Below, one piece after another: positions 16,383 through 25,477 of a stretch of 49,429 bases of DNA. The notes below the pieces were generated by a model. It ran no database searches, was not told the origin of the DNA, and worked only from the letters and a program-made list of their open reading frames with translations. The position numbers were made by a program, and so were the translations under genes. Source of the DNA: Prochlorococcus sp. AG-363-G03 (GTDB lineage Bacteria; Cyanobacteriota; Cyanobacteriia; PCC-6307; Cyanobiaceae); assembly GCA_003280265.1 (NCBI GenBank), contig QCFJ01000005.1, positions 1-49,429 on the forward strand, in the 5' to 3' direction. Every line of letters starts with the position of its first letter. The first letter of the stretch is position 1.

Positions 16383-16883
16383 CTATTTAATTAGTAAATC
16401 TAATTGCAAACAGGCTGAATAACAAACTATCCCACATGCAACAGATAAATTCAAACTTCTGACTCCGCCATTCTTTAATTTATTTTCACCTCCTGGCATA
16501 GGTATTCCAGCAACTATTTCACATTTTTTCATTATAGTATCGGGTAATCCTGTATCCTCTCTTCCAAATAAAAGGATATCTGTGTCTTTATAAATAATAT
16601 TTGAAATTGAATTACTACTTTTTTTAGTAAGCGCAATAATTCTTGAATTGGCAAAAGTATTTTTATATTGTTCAAATGATTCATATAAATGTACATCAAC
16701 TTTAGTCCAGTAATCTAAACCTGCTCTTTTTAAATATTTATCTTCAAAGCTAAAACCAGTTGGCTTAATAATATCTAGAGACATATCAAAAGCTAAGCAT
16801 GATCTACCAATTGTTCCTGTATTTTGTGGAATTCTTGGTTCAAATAATGCGACTCTTGGTCGAGAACTATTTAATGAATTCAT
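16383..16883 (-). CDS. trmL: tRNA (cytidine/uridine-2'-O)-methyltransferase TrmL (SPOUT)
   Basis: TrmL methylates the 2'-OH of the wobble base in tRNA-Leu using S-adenosylmethionine. The 166-residue single-domain SPOUT protein has the family length and its three motifs: FEPRIPQNTGTIGRSC near residue 14, LLFGREDTGLP near residue 105, and GGVRSLNLSVACGIVCY near the C-terminus, which builds the trefoil knot. The RAGLDYW segment is also typical. Its start overlaps cobU by four bases, so the two share a transcript. Strong call at family level; the exact tRNA target is inferred. Confidence 0.9.
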   Translation of the reverse strand: MNSLNSSRPRVALFEPRIPQNTGTIGRSCLAFDMSLDIIKPTGFSFEDKYLKRAGLDYWTKVDVHLYESFEQYKNTFANSRIIALTKKSSNSISNIIYKDTDILLFGREDTGLPDTIMKKCEIVAGIPMPGGENKLKNGGVRSLNLSVACGIVCYSACLQLDLLIK

Positions 16884-17437
16884 GGTATAAGATCACCAAT
16901 TTTATCTAGGTCAATAGCTGTGCCATTGACAGCAAGCCACCTTTTTTTTGATTGGTGACTTATCAATGAGGTTAGGGTACTAAGCCGTTCACGAAATAAA
17001 TGACCAATTGGTGTAGCTGGAACTATTCCCCAGCCAATTTCCTCAGAAACCACAACAATGCACAAATTATTTTCTGTAAGACAACAAAGCAAGTTATTTT
17101 GGAAATTGTTCCATTGATCGTTATCGTCGATTAGGTGATGTTCCACCAACCCACCTAGTGAGTCTATTAGAATTGATTCATTTCTTGTGATCGATTCGAT
17201 TGCATTACAGATGTCCTTTGGATGCTCAATAATCGTCCAGCTAACAGGTCTTCTACTTTTATGCAGATCGATCCTCCGTTGCCAATCTGGATCATTTGGT
17301 CTTGGTTTTGATGTCGCTATGTAAGTGACGAGATCTTGCTCCTTGATTAAAAATTCGGCTAATTTACTTTTTCCACTTCTTGTAGGTCCTGTTATTGATA
17401 TGAGTCCTTTATAATTTTTAGCTATTGGTGTGATCAT
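16880..17437 (-). CDS. cobU: adenosylcobinamide kinase / adenosylcobinamide-phosphate guanylyltransferase CobU
   Basis: CobU phosphorylates adenosylcobinamide and then transfers GMP to it, a late step in assembling the cobalamin nucleotide loop. The 185-residue protein has the P-loop GPTRSGKSKLAE near residue 17, the YIATSKPRPNDPDWQRRIDL strand-helix, HKSRRPVSW, LIDSLGGLVEHHL (Walker B-like) and the closing VVSEEIGWGIVPATPIGHLF. All are expected CobU features. It is first in a two-gene unit with trmL. With cobN and metH elsewhere in the window it belongs to the cell's B12 economy; picocyanobacteria make pseudocobalamin. Confidence 0.93.
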   Translation of the reverse strand: MITPIAKNYKGLISITGPTRSGKSKLAEFLIKEQDLVTYIATSKPRPNDPDWQRRIDLHKSRRPVSWTIIEHPKDICNAIESITRNESILIDSLGGLVEHHLIDDNDQWNNFQNNLLCCLTENNLCIVVVSEEIGWGIVPATPIGHLFRERLSTLTSLISHQSKKRWLAVNGTAIDLDKIGDLIP

Positions 17438-17570
17438 ATTCTGAGATATTGGATAAATCTATTATTAGTGTTTGTTATATCTTATATCGATTTAGACTAA
17501 AATAAAGACAGTCATAGGTATGTATAATACAAAATCAATAAATTAATTTTAAACTGTATTGAATAGATAA

Positions 17571-18188
17571 ATGTATAAAATTTCTAGCTTAGTTATAATA
17601 TTCGGAGTATTTTTATTAATTTTATCAATTATAAATATTGCGACCGCTAATCAAATAAATCCAAACTTAGTTAGAGCTGAGACCATATCTGGAATAGCTT
17701 CAATAGCATTAATTACTATAGGTTATCTCTGGACTGAGATTAAACCTAAACAATCATCGAAAGCAAAGTTAACTGGGAAGGAAGGTTTTGAACTTTGTAA
17801 TAAATTAAATGACGATCAAAGAAATGAGTTGGCTTGGGGAAGTCAGCAAATACTTACGGCAACAGCAGCAAGTACAATTTTAATATATTGGGATAATAAA
17901 GTAATCCTTAGAAGGGGCCTGATATCTGAAAAAATATTTATACCTGGAGAAATATGTAAGAGGTCAATCGATCAAAAACGATTAATTTCATTAGTTAATA
18001 CAGAATTATTTCCAGGAAGAGATGAGTTTGATGGCGTTCTAAAAAATTTGCCTGCTGTGATTGTTTATCCTCTAGAAAATAGAGGTTTCACGATAGTAGG
18101 AGGATGGTCAAAAAGATCATTTACCAGTTCAGATGAAATATGGATATCAGGGTGGTCCGACAAGTTATATGTTTTACTGAGTAAGTAG
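17571..18188 (+). CDS. CCB2/CCB4-like cofactor assembly factor for cytochrome b6f
   Basis: The 205-residue protein has two N-terminal membrane helices (about 4-22 and 40-57), then a soluble domain with SSKAKLTGKEGFEL and a block ending FTIVGGWSKRSFTSSDEIW. This layout and the PNLVRAETISGIASIALITI segment match the cyanobacterial DUF2930/CCB2-CCB4 group, which in plastids helps attach haem c-i to cytochrome b6. The role here is inferred from that homology. Its last 15 bases overlap the end of the convergent lptC gene. Good family confidence, moderate functional confidence. Confidence 0.75.
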   Translation: MYKISSLVIIFGVFLLILSIINIATANQINPNLVRAETISGIASIALITIGYLWTEIKPKQSSKAKLTGKEGFELCNKLNDDQRNELAWGSQQILTATAASTILIYWDNKVILRRGLISEKIFIPGEICKRSIDQKRLISLVNTELFPGRDEFDGVLKNLPAVIVYPLENRGFTIVGGWSKRSFTSSDEIWISGWSDKLYVLLSK

Positions 18189-18833
18189 GAGGTTAATAGT
18201 TGTTTCTACCTGTTTTTCATTAGATGAAAACTCTAAAGTATTATCTCTTTTAAACCATTTAGCAAAATCAGATACAATTTTTACCTGATATTCCTCTTCT
18301 CCAGTTAAATTATATACATTTCTATTAAATTCACTATTCACTATATTCAGTAATCCTGAACCAATATTATAAATTCCATTAGATGCATTGATCTTAGTAT
18401 TATCAAAATTAATATTAACTGCATTATCTATATCTATAACTGAGCTATTTAAATCCCAATCAAATGAATTAGTAGTAATATAGTAATCATGGTTATTAGA
18501 AAATGATATGTTTACATTGTTAAAAACTCTAATAGAGTTGGTTAAATTGTTGAGACTAGAATTACCAGATTTAACTTTAAAGTCTTGACCATTATTGTTA
18601 AATATTTCAATTAAGCTTTCGTGTAGCTCTATATCATTACTCGTTGGATCAATTATGGCTTTAGGACTGACGATTTTTAAGCTAGTTTGACTATTAGGGT
18701 TTTCCTGAAGTAGCTCGAAATTATTAATATAGCTTTTATTATCAACCTGAGAAGTCAAATTGTTAGATTTTTGACATCCCAATAAAGGTAATAAAGTGAT
18801 TATTAATAGAAAATAGTAACGTAAAAGTATCAC
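18174..18833 (-). CDS. lptC: LptC-like lipopolysaccharide transport lipoprotein
   Basis: LptC is the bitopic protein that passes lipopolysaccharide from the inner-membrane LptBFG transporter to LptA. The 219-residue product has a lipoprotein signal (LLIITLLPLLGC, cysteine at 20). It is followed by repeated short beta strands with asparagine-rich turns, for example VKSGNSSLNNLTNSIRVFNN and TTNSFDWDLNSSVIDIDNAV, the beta-jellyroll pattern of LptC/LptA. Here it would be anchored by lipid rather than a helix. The start codon is GTG (18831-18833) and overlaps the metG stop by one base (TAGTG). No ATG precedes the signal peptide. Function inferred from pattern, not close identity. Confidence 0.75.
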   Translation of the reverse strand: MILLRYYFLLIITLLPLLGCQKSNNLTSQVDNKSYINNFELLQENPNSQTSLKIVSPKAIIDPTSNDIELHESLIEIFNNNGQDFKVKSGNSSLNNLTNSIRVFNNVNISFSNNHDYYITTNSFDWDLNSSVIDIDNAVNINFDNTKINASNGIYNIGSGLLNIVNSEFNRNVYNLTGEEEYQVKIVSDFAKWFKRDNTLEFSSNEKQVETTINLLLTQ

Positions 18834-20386
18834 TATATAGAATTCTGATAAAATTCAATCTTATCCATTACAGGACATGGATCTTCTAGACCATTATCAG
18901 GATCTAGCAACCCCCAATTTAATGATTTTTGGAAATTGATAGATAAAGTATCTACTTTTAATTGATCTAATATTCTAATACTTAAATCTGGTACAATCGG
19001 ATTTAGTAATAATCCAATTATTCGACAAGTTTCAAGTACAGAGTATATATCAAAAGCAACAATATCCTTATTTTTTATATCTTTAATAAGTTTCCAGGGA
19101 GCTCGGTCATTTAAATAAAGATTTGCTGTGTTAGCTAAGTCAATAATAGCATTTGCAGAGTTTTTAAAATTACTATTTTTAAATGATTTCATATATTCAT
19201 TTATTTTTAACTCTGAATGGACCTTAAGAGAACAATCAGTTAATAAAGACTTATCTAAAGGTATTTTATCATTAAACCATTTTTTTGACATTGTAATTGT
19301 TCTGTTTAACAAGTTTCCAATAGTATTACATAAATCACTATTAACAATATCGACAAAACGTTTCATTTGAAAATCACCATCTTCACCAAATTCAATATCT
19401 CTTAAAAGATACCATCTCATTGCATCTATACCCCCATATTCCAAGAGTTCAATGGGATCAAGTACGTTCCCTAATGATTTTCCCATTTTTTGTCCTTCTC
19501 GTGTTAGGAAACCATGCCCAAAAACACTTACTGGTGTTTTAATACCAGCAGAAAGTAACATTGCAGGCCAATAAACTGCATGAAACCTGAGTATATCCTT
19601 ACCAATTACATGTATATTTGCGGGCCAATTACATAACGACTCATCGGTGAGTTCTGGAGAGCTTTGATCTAGAAGAGATCCACTAATATATCCTAATAAA
19701 GCATCGAACCATACATAAAAAGTGTGATCCTTGTTACCAGGAACATTTATACCCCATTTTAAATTTACTCTAGAAATTGAGAAATCCCTTAAACCTTTGG
19801 AGACAAAATTAACAATTTCATTTTTTCTACTTTTAGGAGAAATGAAACCATCAATTTGAATTAATTTCTCAATTTGATCTTGATATTTTGATAGTTTAAA
19901 AAATAAATTCTCTTCATCTCTCCATTCTAATTCCTTTTTATGAATTGAGCAGATTGGACTTTTATCATTCTCCTCTACATCCTTATATTCCTCGCATCCA
20001 ACGCAATACCAACCACTTTGTCTACCCATATATACATCATCCGATTCAAGAACTTTCGAATAAAATTGATGAACTAAGGATATGTGATCTTCTGAAGTTG
20101 TTCTAACAAAACGATCATAACTAATATTTAATTTGTCCCATAAATACTTATACTTTTCTGTAATTTCATCACAATGTGATTGTGGTTGGAGATTTTTACT
20201 TTCTGCGGTTCTCTCAATTTTTTGACCATGTTCATCAACACCAGTAAGAAAAATGACTTTATTTCCATTTAGCCTTTGAAATCGAGCTAGTGCATCACAA
20301 GCGATTGTTGTATAAGAACTGCCTAGATGAGGCTTATCATTAACATAATATAGTGGTGTTGTAATTGTGTATTTCATATTCATCAT
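18833..20386 (-). CDS. metG: methionyl-tRNA synthetase
   Basis: This enzyme charges tRNA-Met for initiation and elongation. The 517-residue protein has the class I signature TTPLYYVNDKPHLGSSYTT near residue 8, so the HIGH box reads HLGS, as in plant and cyanobacterial enzymes. A zinc-type CVGC...CSIH knuckle is near residue 128, followed by the EEYKDVEEN region, KDILRFHAVYWPAMLL and the KMSKS-like GQKMGKSLGNVLDP. It lacks the C-terminal tRNA-binding appendage of longer forms. Several ATGs within four codons could start it. It lies in a minus-strand cluster between the RNB gene (55-base gap) and lptC. Confidence 0.95.
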   Translation of the reverse strand: MMNMKYTITTPLYYVNDKPHLGSSYTTIACDALARFQRLNGNKVIFLTGVDEHGQKIERTAESKNLQPQSHCDEITEKYKYLWDKLNISYDRFVRTTSEDHISLVHQFYSKVLESDDVYMGRQSGWYCVGCEEYKDVEENDKSPICSIHKKELEWRDEENLFFKLSKYQDQIEKLIQIDGFISPKSRKNEIVNFVSKGLRDFSISRVNLKWGINVPGNKDHTFYVWFDALLGYISGSLLDQSSPELTDESLCNWPANIHVIGKDILRFHAVYWPAMLLSAGIKTPVSVFGHGFLTREGQKMGKSLGNVLDPIELLEYGGIDAMRWYLLRDIEFGEDGDFQMKRFVDIVNSDLCNTIGNLLNRTITMSKKWFNDKIPLDKSLLTDCSLKVHSELKINEYMKSFKNSNFKNSANAIIDLANTANLYLNDRAPWKLIKDIKNKDIVAFDIYSVLETCRIIGLLLNPIVPDLSIRILDQLKVDTLSINFQKSLNWGLLDPDNGLEDPCPVMDKIEFYQNSI

Positions 20387-20441
20387 ATATCCTAATTATT
20401 ATATTATATTTTTAAAACTTTTGCACACTTACGATTGTCCA

Positions 20442-21725
20442 TTATGTATATGAAGATATAAATTCAAAATAATTTATATCGTTATCATTATTAATTATAT
20501 TTTTAACGGTGAAGCTTAATCCGATATTCAATCTTTTTTTTGTATGTAGATTACATATAGTAGAAAAATGATATTCTATAAAATATAGAATACAAATATT
20601 TTTATATCTATTAATCCAATTTAGCAATATCACATTATATTCCTTAAAAGAGTTATTTTCGAACCATCTATTTAGCCAATATTTTTGATCCTCTCTATAT
20701 CTCATAATATTTTCTCTTCCTTGATTATTAATCTTATGAATAATCTGTTCAACATCTTCTTTAGATATAAGTTCTTTATTATTGAGATACCTATTTAATT
20801 GATAGTTAACTAACAAGTCAGCATATCTTCTAATCGGTGAGGTAGCATGTACGTAAGATTTTAATCCCAAACTTGAGTGAGGCATTGGATTTATCGAATA
20901 ATATGACTTACCCATTGTTTTCTTTAGTAAAAAATTGTATAAAACTTTATTATCCGAACCTTTAATAATATCTTTAGACACCTTCTCAAAACGTTGTTGA
21001 ACCCTATACGGAACTGGTATTCTATTAACTCTAGTAAAATCTGAAATTATATTTCCATACAGAATCATAGCTTCACTAATTAATTGTCTCGATAACGTTG
21101 GATCTATTATCTTAAGTATTGGAATATTATCTTCTACAAAAATCTTTCCATATGATTCCAAAATTTCCGTAGCACCAGATATCCGTCTCCAACATTTTCT
21201 ACTTTGTAAAATCCTAGAAATAATACTTAAATCTTCTTCTTCTTTTGGGGCATAATCAATAAGTTCATCAGCTTCTATATAATTTAACCTGAAGTCTACT
21301 TTAATTATACTCCTAACTATTTCTGTAGAGCCAAGACTACCGTCTTCGTTAAAAATAACACCTAAGCTTATTGATTCTCTCTTTTCTTTATCACTTAGAC
21401 TAAACACCTCATTAATTAATATTTCGGGAAACATATAGTAATTATGAGTTGATAAATAAACAGTAGAAACAAGATTTCTTGCCTTCTCATCAATAGCTGA
21501 TTGATATTCTAAATATGAAGTTGGGGAGGCAATGTGGATCCATATCTTGTACTTAGAAGAGGTCTTTTCTAAGGAAATAGCATCATCTATTTCAAAAGTT
21601 TCATAATCATCTATAGAGTAAGTTTTAAGATAAGTAAGGTCTCTAACTACAGGATTAATATTATTTGATTGTTTAAATCTAGAAATTATGTCATTAACAT
21701 GATTATTTATTATTTTATTGCACAT
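20442..21725 (-). CDS. RNase II-family (RNB) exoribonuclease-like protein
   Basis: The 427-residue protein starts directly at the catalytic domain: RDLTYLKTYSIDDYETFEID then DAIS at residues 28-51, and IWIHIASPTSYLEYQS just after. YVHATSPIRRYADLLVNYQL lies near residue 290. These are the RNB active-site and arginine motifs, so it is probably catalytic. In the D-x-D-D-A motif the first aspartate is glutamate (E45), while D39, D47 and D48 remain. It lacks the N-terminal cold-shock domain, and the C-terminal S1-like part is short and divergent. It resembles the Synechocystis Zam-type proteins. It lies between metG and rpsR in a translation cluster, suggesting RNA turnover or ribosome-linked RNA processing. 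Confidence 0.8.
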   Translation of the reverse strand: MCNKIINNHVNDIISRFKQSNNINPVVRDLTYLKTYSIDDYETFEIDDAISLEKTSSKYKIWIHIASPTSYLEYQSAIDEKARNLVSTVYLSTHNYYMFPEILINEVFSLSDKEKRESISLGVIFNEDGSLGSTEIVRSIIKVDFRLNYIEADELIDYAPKEEEDLSIISRILQSRKCWRRISGATEILESYGKIFVEDNIPILKIIDPTLSRQLISEAMILYGNIISDFTRVNRIPVPYRVQQRFEKVSKDIIKGSDNKVLYNFLLKKTMGKSYYSINPMPHSSLGLKSYVHATSPIRRYADLLVNYQLNRYLNNKELISKEDVEQIIHKINNQGRENIMRYREDQKYWLNRWFENNSFKEYNVILLNWINRYKNICILYFIEYHFSTICNLHTKKRLNIGLSFTVKNIINNDNDINYFEFISSYT

Positions 21726-21748
21726 TCTATTTTTAATAGAATATTATC

Positions 21749-21970
21749 TTATCCTTCTGGATTAACGAAGGGAAGTAGTGCAATTATTCTTGCTCTTTTA
21801 ACTGCTATGGTTAAATCTCTTTGTTGCTTGGCTGTTAATCCTGTGAGCCTTCTAGGTAAAATTTTCCCTCTATCCGTAATAAATTTCTTTAATAACTCTA
21901 CGTCCTTATAGTCAATAGGATCACCAGGCTTTATAGGAGAGAGCTTTTGTTTAAATAGTGAATTAGTCAT
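21749..21970 (-). CDS. rpsR: 30S ribosomal protein S18
   Basis: The 73-residue protein has the S18 core, [20 protein letters not shown] then [17 protein letters not shown], and ends at [11 protein letters not shown]. It sits 27 bases downstream of rpmG and 23 bases upstream of the RNB gene, an arrangement consistent with a shared transcript. Confidence 0.97.
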   Translation of the reverse strand: MTNSLFKQKLSPIKPGDPIDYKDVELLKKFITDRGKILPRRLTGLTAKQQRDLTIAVKRARIIALLPFVNPEG

Positions 21971-21997
21971 TTTTAAAAAGTGTATAAAAGTAAATGA

Positions 21998-22195
21998 TTA
22001 TTTGATTTCTCTATGAATAGTCATCTTATTTAATTCAGGACAGAATTTTTTAAGTTCTAGTCTCTCAGTAGTGTTTCTACGATTTTTTTCTGTGGTGTAT
22101 CTAGATACTCCTGCAGAACGCTTTTCTGAGCTAGGCACAGATCTAGACTCAGTACATTCTAAAGTGACCACTATTCTGGTACCTTTTTTAGCCAT
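21998..22195 (-). CDS. rpmG: 50S ribosomal protein L33
   Basis: The 65-residue protein begins [20 protein letters not shown], has [20 protein letters not shown] and ends [14 protein letters not shown]. The Cys pairs of zinc L33 are partly absent (one Cys at each site). It is divergent from pheT, with 116 bases between starts. Confidence 0.97.
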   Translation of the reverse strand: MAKKGTRIVVTLECTESRSVPSSEKRSAGVSRYTTEKNRRNTTERLELKKFCPELNKMTIHREIK

Positions 22196-22311
22196 ATGAA
22201 CTTAGCTCAGCTTTTGTGAGTCAACGGAACAAAGTACAATCTTACTAGGCTAAGTACCCTTTTTTATAAATTCATTTGAACACCTATGTTTAAGTCCTGT
22301 CAGAGAAAATC

Positions 22312-24786
22312 ATGAAGGTATCAGTTTCTTGGCTAAAAGACCTTGTCGAATTTAACAATGATATCGATGAATTAGCTGAAAAGCTTTCAATGACTGGTTT
22401 TGAGGTTGAATCATTAGAGGACTTATCAGAACAAGCAAAGAATGTTGTTATTGGTTTTGTTGAAGAAATAAAACCACATCCAAATGCCGAAAAACTCAAA
22501 GTTTGTTCTGTAGATGTTGGTTTACCCAAAAAACTAAGTATTGTTTGTGGTGCACCAAATGTAAAAGCCGGATATCACGTCCTTGTTGCGAAGGTTGGAG
22601 CCTATTTGTCTTCAAAGTCATTAAAGATAAAATTGTCTAATTTAAGAGGCGTAGAAAGCGCAGGAATGATTTGTTCATTGGATGAATTAGGAATTGAAAC
22701 TAATAACAAAGGGATAGAAATTCTTGAAGAAAATGAAGCAAGTATCCCTCCAATCGGTTCAAATGCTGTCGATTATCTTGGTTTAAATGACACCATAATT
22801 GAATTAGCAATTACTGCTAACAGACCTGATGGTATGTCGATGGTTGGGATAGCAAGGGAAATAGCAACAATAACAAATTCAAAATTAAAACTACCAACTT
22901 TAAATTTCAATGATGACTTTGAAAAATTTCATCCTAATGTAATTGACAGAGAAACGATCGGATCAGACTGTATTTATTCACTTACATATATAGATAATAT
23001 AGACAATACTGGAACAATAGATAAATCTATTGTTTATAAATTAAGTTCATTACGACAAAATTGTATAAACCCAGTTGTAGACATAACTAATTATGTAATG
23101 CTTGAACAAGGCCAACCTCTACATGCATTTGATGCAGATCTATTAGATAACATTGTTGGTAGAAAAGTTATACCTAACGATTTTGGTATTAGAAATGGTA
23201 AAGCAGGCGAATCATTTGTTGCACTCGACAAAAAAGAATATAAATTAAATGAAAATATAAAGGTAATTACCTGCGATGATTTTCCAATTGCAATAGCTGG
23301 CGTTATCGGTGGAAACAATTCTTCCGTAAGCTCTAAAACTACAAGAATCTGGCTAGAAGCTGCTGTTTTTACACCTACATCAATTAGAAATAGTAGCAGA
23401 GAGATAGGGCTTAGAACAGATGCCAGCAGTAGATACGAAAAGGGTATATCAGCAAATATGACAATAGCAGTCTCAAAAAGAGCTAGTGAACTTATTTCAT
23501 TAGGATTAGGAGGTAATATTAAATCAACCTATGTTAATAGTGAATTTATTAAAAAAAATATTAGTGTCAATCTTAGAATGGAGAAAATAAACAGTGTTTT
23601 AGGTAAATTACACAATAAAGATAATAATAAAGTCAATAAACAATCTAATAAACTTCGTAATCTTAATAAGGATGAGATTGAACCTCTACTAATAAAACTT
23701 GGTTGCCTACTCACGTCTAATTCTCGAGGTTGGGATGTACAAATTCCTCCTTACAGATCATCTGATTTAATAAGAGAAATTGATTTGATAGAAGAAATAG
23801 CGAGATTAATTGGTTACGACAATTTTGATTCAAATATGCCCAAGCCTCTTGAGCCAGGAGTACTAACACCTACCAATTTAGTTGAAAGAAGATTAAGAAA
23901 TTCCTTTATAAATAATGGTTTTCAAGAAGTTGTTACTTCATCACTTGTTGGTCCTGATAATACTGATGGTAATCCTGTAATAATCAAAAATCCATTACTA
24001 TCTGAGACAAGTAGGTTAAGAACAAATGTATGGGATGAACATCTTAAAATTCTTCAGAGAAATGTATCGTTTGGTGCTGAAGGTTGTTGGATCTTTGAAA
24101 TAGCAAAGACATACAAAAAAGATAACGAAAACTTTGTTGAAACAAATTTATTAGCAGGTTCTTTAACTGGTAATAAACGAGTTAGTAAGTGGGGCAAAGC
24201 ATCAAAACAAATATCTTTAGATTATTTTGAAGCAAGAGGGAAACTTAAACAATCTCTTGAAGTTCTAGGAATTGAAACTTTTGACAAACAACTAACCGAC
24301 AAAGATTTCATGCATCCGGGGCGAACTTCAGAATTGCTTGTTGAAGGTAAAAGTATCGGCTTCTTTGGACAAATACACCCTTCTCTCTCTGAGAAATATG
24401 ATGTTATTAAAGAAACCTACTTATTTAACCTGGACTTTGATTCATTAATTAAAGCAGCAACAAGGAAAACAAATTGGATAAGAATTTATAAGGATTACCC
24501 CACTGTTCCTTATATGGAAAGAGATATTGCACTTATTCACTCAAAAAAATATAGCTCATTAGAAATAATAAACCTAATAAAGAAATCTGGACGACCACTC
24601 TTAGAGAAAGTGGAATTAATAGACCGCTACGAGGGATCTTCTATTCCCGAGGATTCAGTTAGCCAGGCTTTTAGAATAAAATACAGAGATCCTAAGAAAA
24701 CTCTAGTAGAAGAAGATATAAATCCAATACACGAAAAAATAAGAACTGCTCTTAAAGAAAAAGTAAATGCTGAACTCAGAAGCTAG
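22312..24786 (+). CDS. pheT: phenylalanyl-tRNA synthetase beta subunit
   Basis: PheT forms the (alpha-beta)2 PheRS that charges tRNA-Phe. The 824-residue protein has the expected order. It opens MKVSVSWLKDLVEFNNDIDE, then carries an EMAP-like tRNA-binding domain at about 40-150 (PHPNAEKLKVCSVDVG and GVESAGMICSLDELGI). The B3/B4 editing domain follows, with NRPDGMSMVGIAREIA and ITNYVMLEQGQPLHAFDADL, then B5, the catalytic-like domain, and the C-terminal ferredoxin-like anticodon-binding domain (YPTVPYMERDIALIHS). The pheS gene is not adjacent. It is followed by a likely terminator at 24804. Confidence 0.97.
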   Translation: MKVSVSWLKDLVEFNNDIDELAEKLSMTGFEVESLEDLSEQAKNVVIGFVEEIKPHPNAEKLKVCSVDVGLPKKLSIVCGAPNVKAGYHVLVAKVGAYLSSKSLKIKLSNLRGVESAGMICSLDELGIETNNKGIEILEENEASIPPIGSNAVDYLGLNDTIIELAITANRPDGMSMVGIAREIATITNSKLKLPTLNFNDDFEKFHPNVIDRETIGSDCIYSLTYIDNIDNTGTIDKSIVYKLSSLRQNCINPVVDITNYVMLEQGQPLHAFDADLLDNIVGRKVIPNDFGIRNGKAGESFVALDKKEYKLNENIKVITCDDFPIAIAGVIGGNNSSVSSKTTRIWLEAAVFTPTSIRNSSREIGLRTDASSRYEKGISANMTIAVSKRASELISLGLGGNIKSTYVNSEFIKKNISVNLRMEKINSVLGKLHNKDNNKVNKQSNKLRNLNKDEIEPLLIKLGCLLTSNSRGWDVQIPPYRSSDLIREIDLIEEIARLIGYDNFDSNMPKPLEPGVLTPTNLVERRLRNSFINNGFQEVVTSSLVGPDNTDGNPVIIKNPLLSETSRLRTNVWDEHLKILQRNVSFGAEGCWIFEIAKTYKKDNENFVETNLLAGSLTGNKRVSKWGKASKQISLDYFEARGKLKQSLEVLGIETFDKQLTDKDFMHPGRTSELLVEGKSIGFFGQIHPSLSEKYDVIKETYLFNLDFDSLIKAATRKTNWIRIYKDYPTVPYMERDIALIHSKKYSSLEIINLIKKSGRPLLEKVELIDRYEGSSIPEDSVSQAFRIKYRDPKKTLVEEDINPIHEKIRTALKEKVNAELRS

Positions 24787-24803
24787 TCTCGCTTGTCTAG
24801 CAT

Positions 24804-24861
24804 AGGTCTTAAAACTAGTCTAGTAATGGGACTAGGGCGAGTCAGGTAAGACTTGTTTTTT
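24804..24861 (+). terminator. possible terminator of pheT with nested hairpin
   Basis: Eight bases AGGTCTTA (24804-24811) pair with TAAGACTT (24847-24854), with one G-T pair. Within the loop CTAGTC (24815-24820) pairs with GACTAG (24830-24835). A T-rich tract (TTGTTTTTT) follows the right arm. An alternative pairing between CTCGC near 24788 and GCGAG near 24838 competes with the outer stem, which could matter if the region is regulatory rather than just a stop. Confidence 0.5.
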
Positions 24862-24862
24862 A

Positions 24863-24890
24863 AATAAAAATAATTCGAATTATTTTTATT
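24863..24890. repeat. perfect 28-bp AT-rich palindrome
   Basis: Bases 24863-24890 equal their own reverse complement, centred on TTCGAA, with arms of alternating A-runs and T-runs. Coming directly after the pheT terminator it could act as a bidirectional terminator or as a protein-binding site. Confidence 0.8.
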
Positions 24891-25477
24891 ATTTATTGGG
24901 TTATCAGCCAATTATTTGTATGATCAAAAAAATTATTAAACCTAAAGACTTAAGAGCAATAAAACGAAAAATCACATCAAAAATATAAATCTCGGAATTC
25001 TCATAATAGAATCTACCTAGGACTCATAAAGAGACTCATTGAAGATAAACGAGAAAAGGTCGTTCGACCTACGGCTTAATTGTCTGTTCACTTGAAACCC
25101 AGCATCGGCCTATAGAAGTTATTGCATAACTGTCTAATAAGCAGTTATGCGTAATCAATAAGCAAGTCATATCAATAGTTTAGAAAATAGAAAATCAAAA
25201 TGGACATATTATGGACATTTATAGCAGAAGAAACATAAAGACTAGATAAAACTGTTAAACAAAACCAAGAGCAATTTTGTATTTAAAAATGCACTGAACG
25301 AGGTCTAGCTACTCTTGATTTGTTTTTCATATGGAAAACATGCAAATAATTGGTATGGCCGATTCAAATACCAAAAATTGAATTCATAAATAAAAACACA
25401 ATGCAGAGATTCTATAAAGTCTCATGCGAGTCGCTTCTCTAGACCAGCTTCGAGACCAATTCGAGACTTCCAAGAAG
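24891..25477. other. 587-base interval with several hairpins, no clear gene
   Basis: Only tiny frames exist, for example 22 codons from 24920. Structural signals: AGGTCG/CGACCT around TT at 25057-25070, and perfect 9-base arms GCATAACTG (25124-25132) and CAGTTATGC (25142-25150) around a 9-base loop. Words related to GAGTC/GACTC recur (for example 25020-25040 and 25415-25470). This may be a non-coding RNA, but no known class (including tmRNA) could be recognised. The 25478 gene points leftwards, so its 3' end faces this interval. Confidence 0.5.

Noticed and set aside
18833-20386. HLGS instead of HIGH in metG as a defect
   Set aside because: The same variant is typical of plant and cyanobacterial methionyl-tRNA synthetases and the rest of the enzyme is intact.
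24787-25477. Split or permuted tmRNA after pheT
   Set aside because: I found no tag-peptide frame or acceptor arm with the usual T-loop; the hairpins do not form a tmRNA core.
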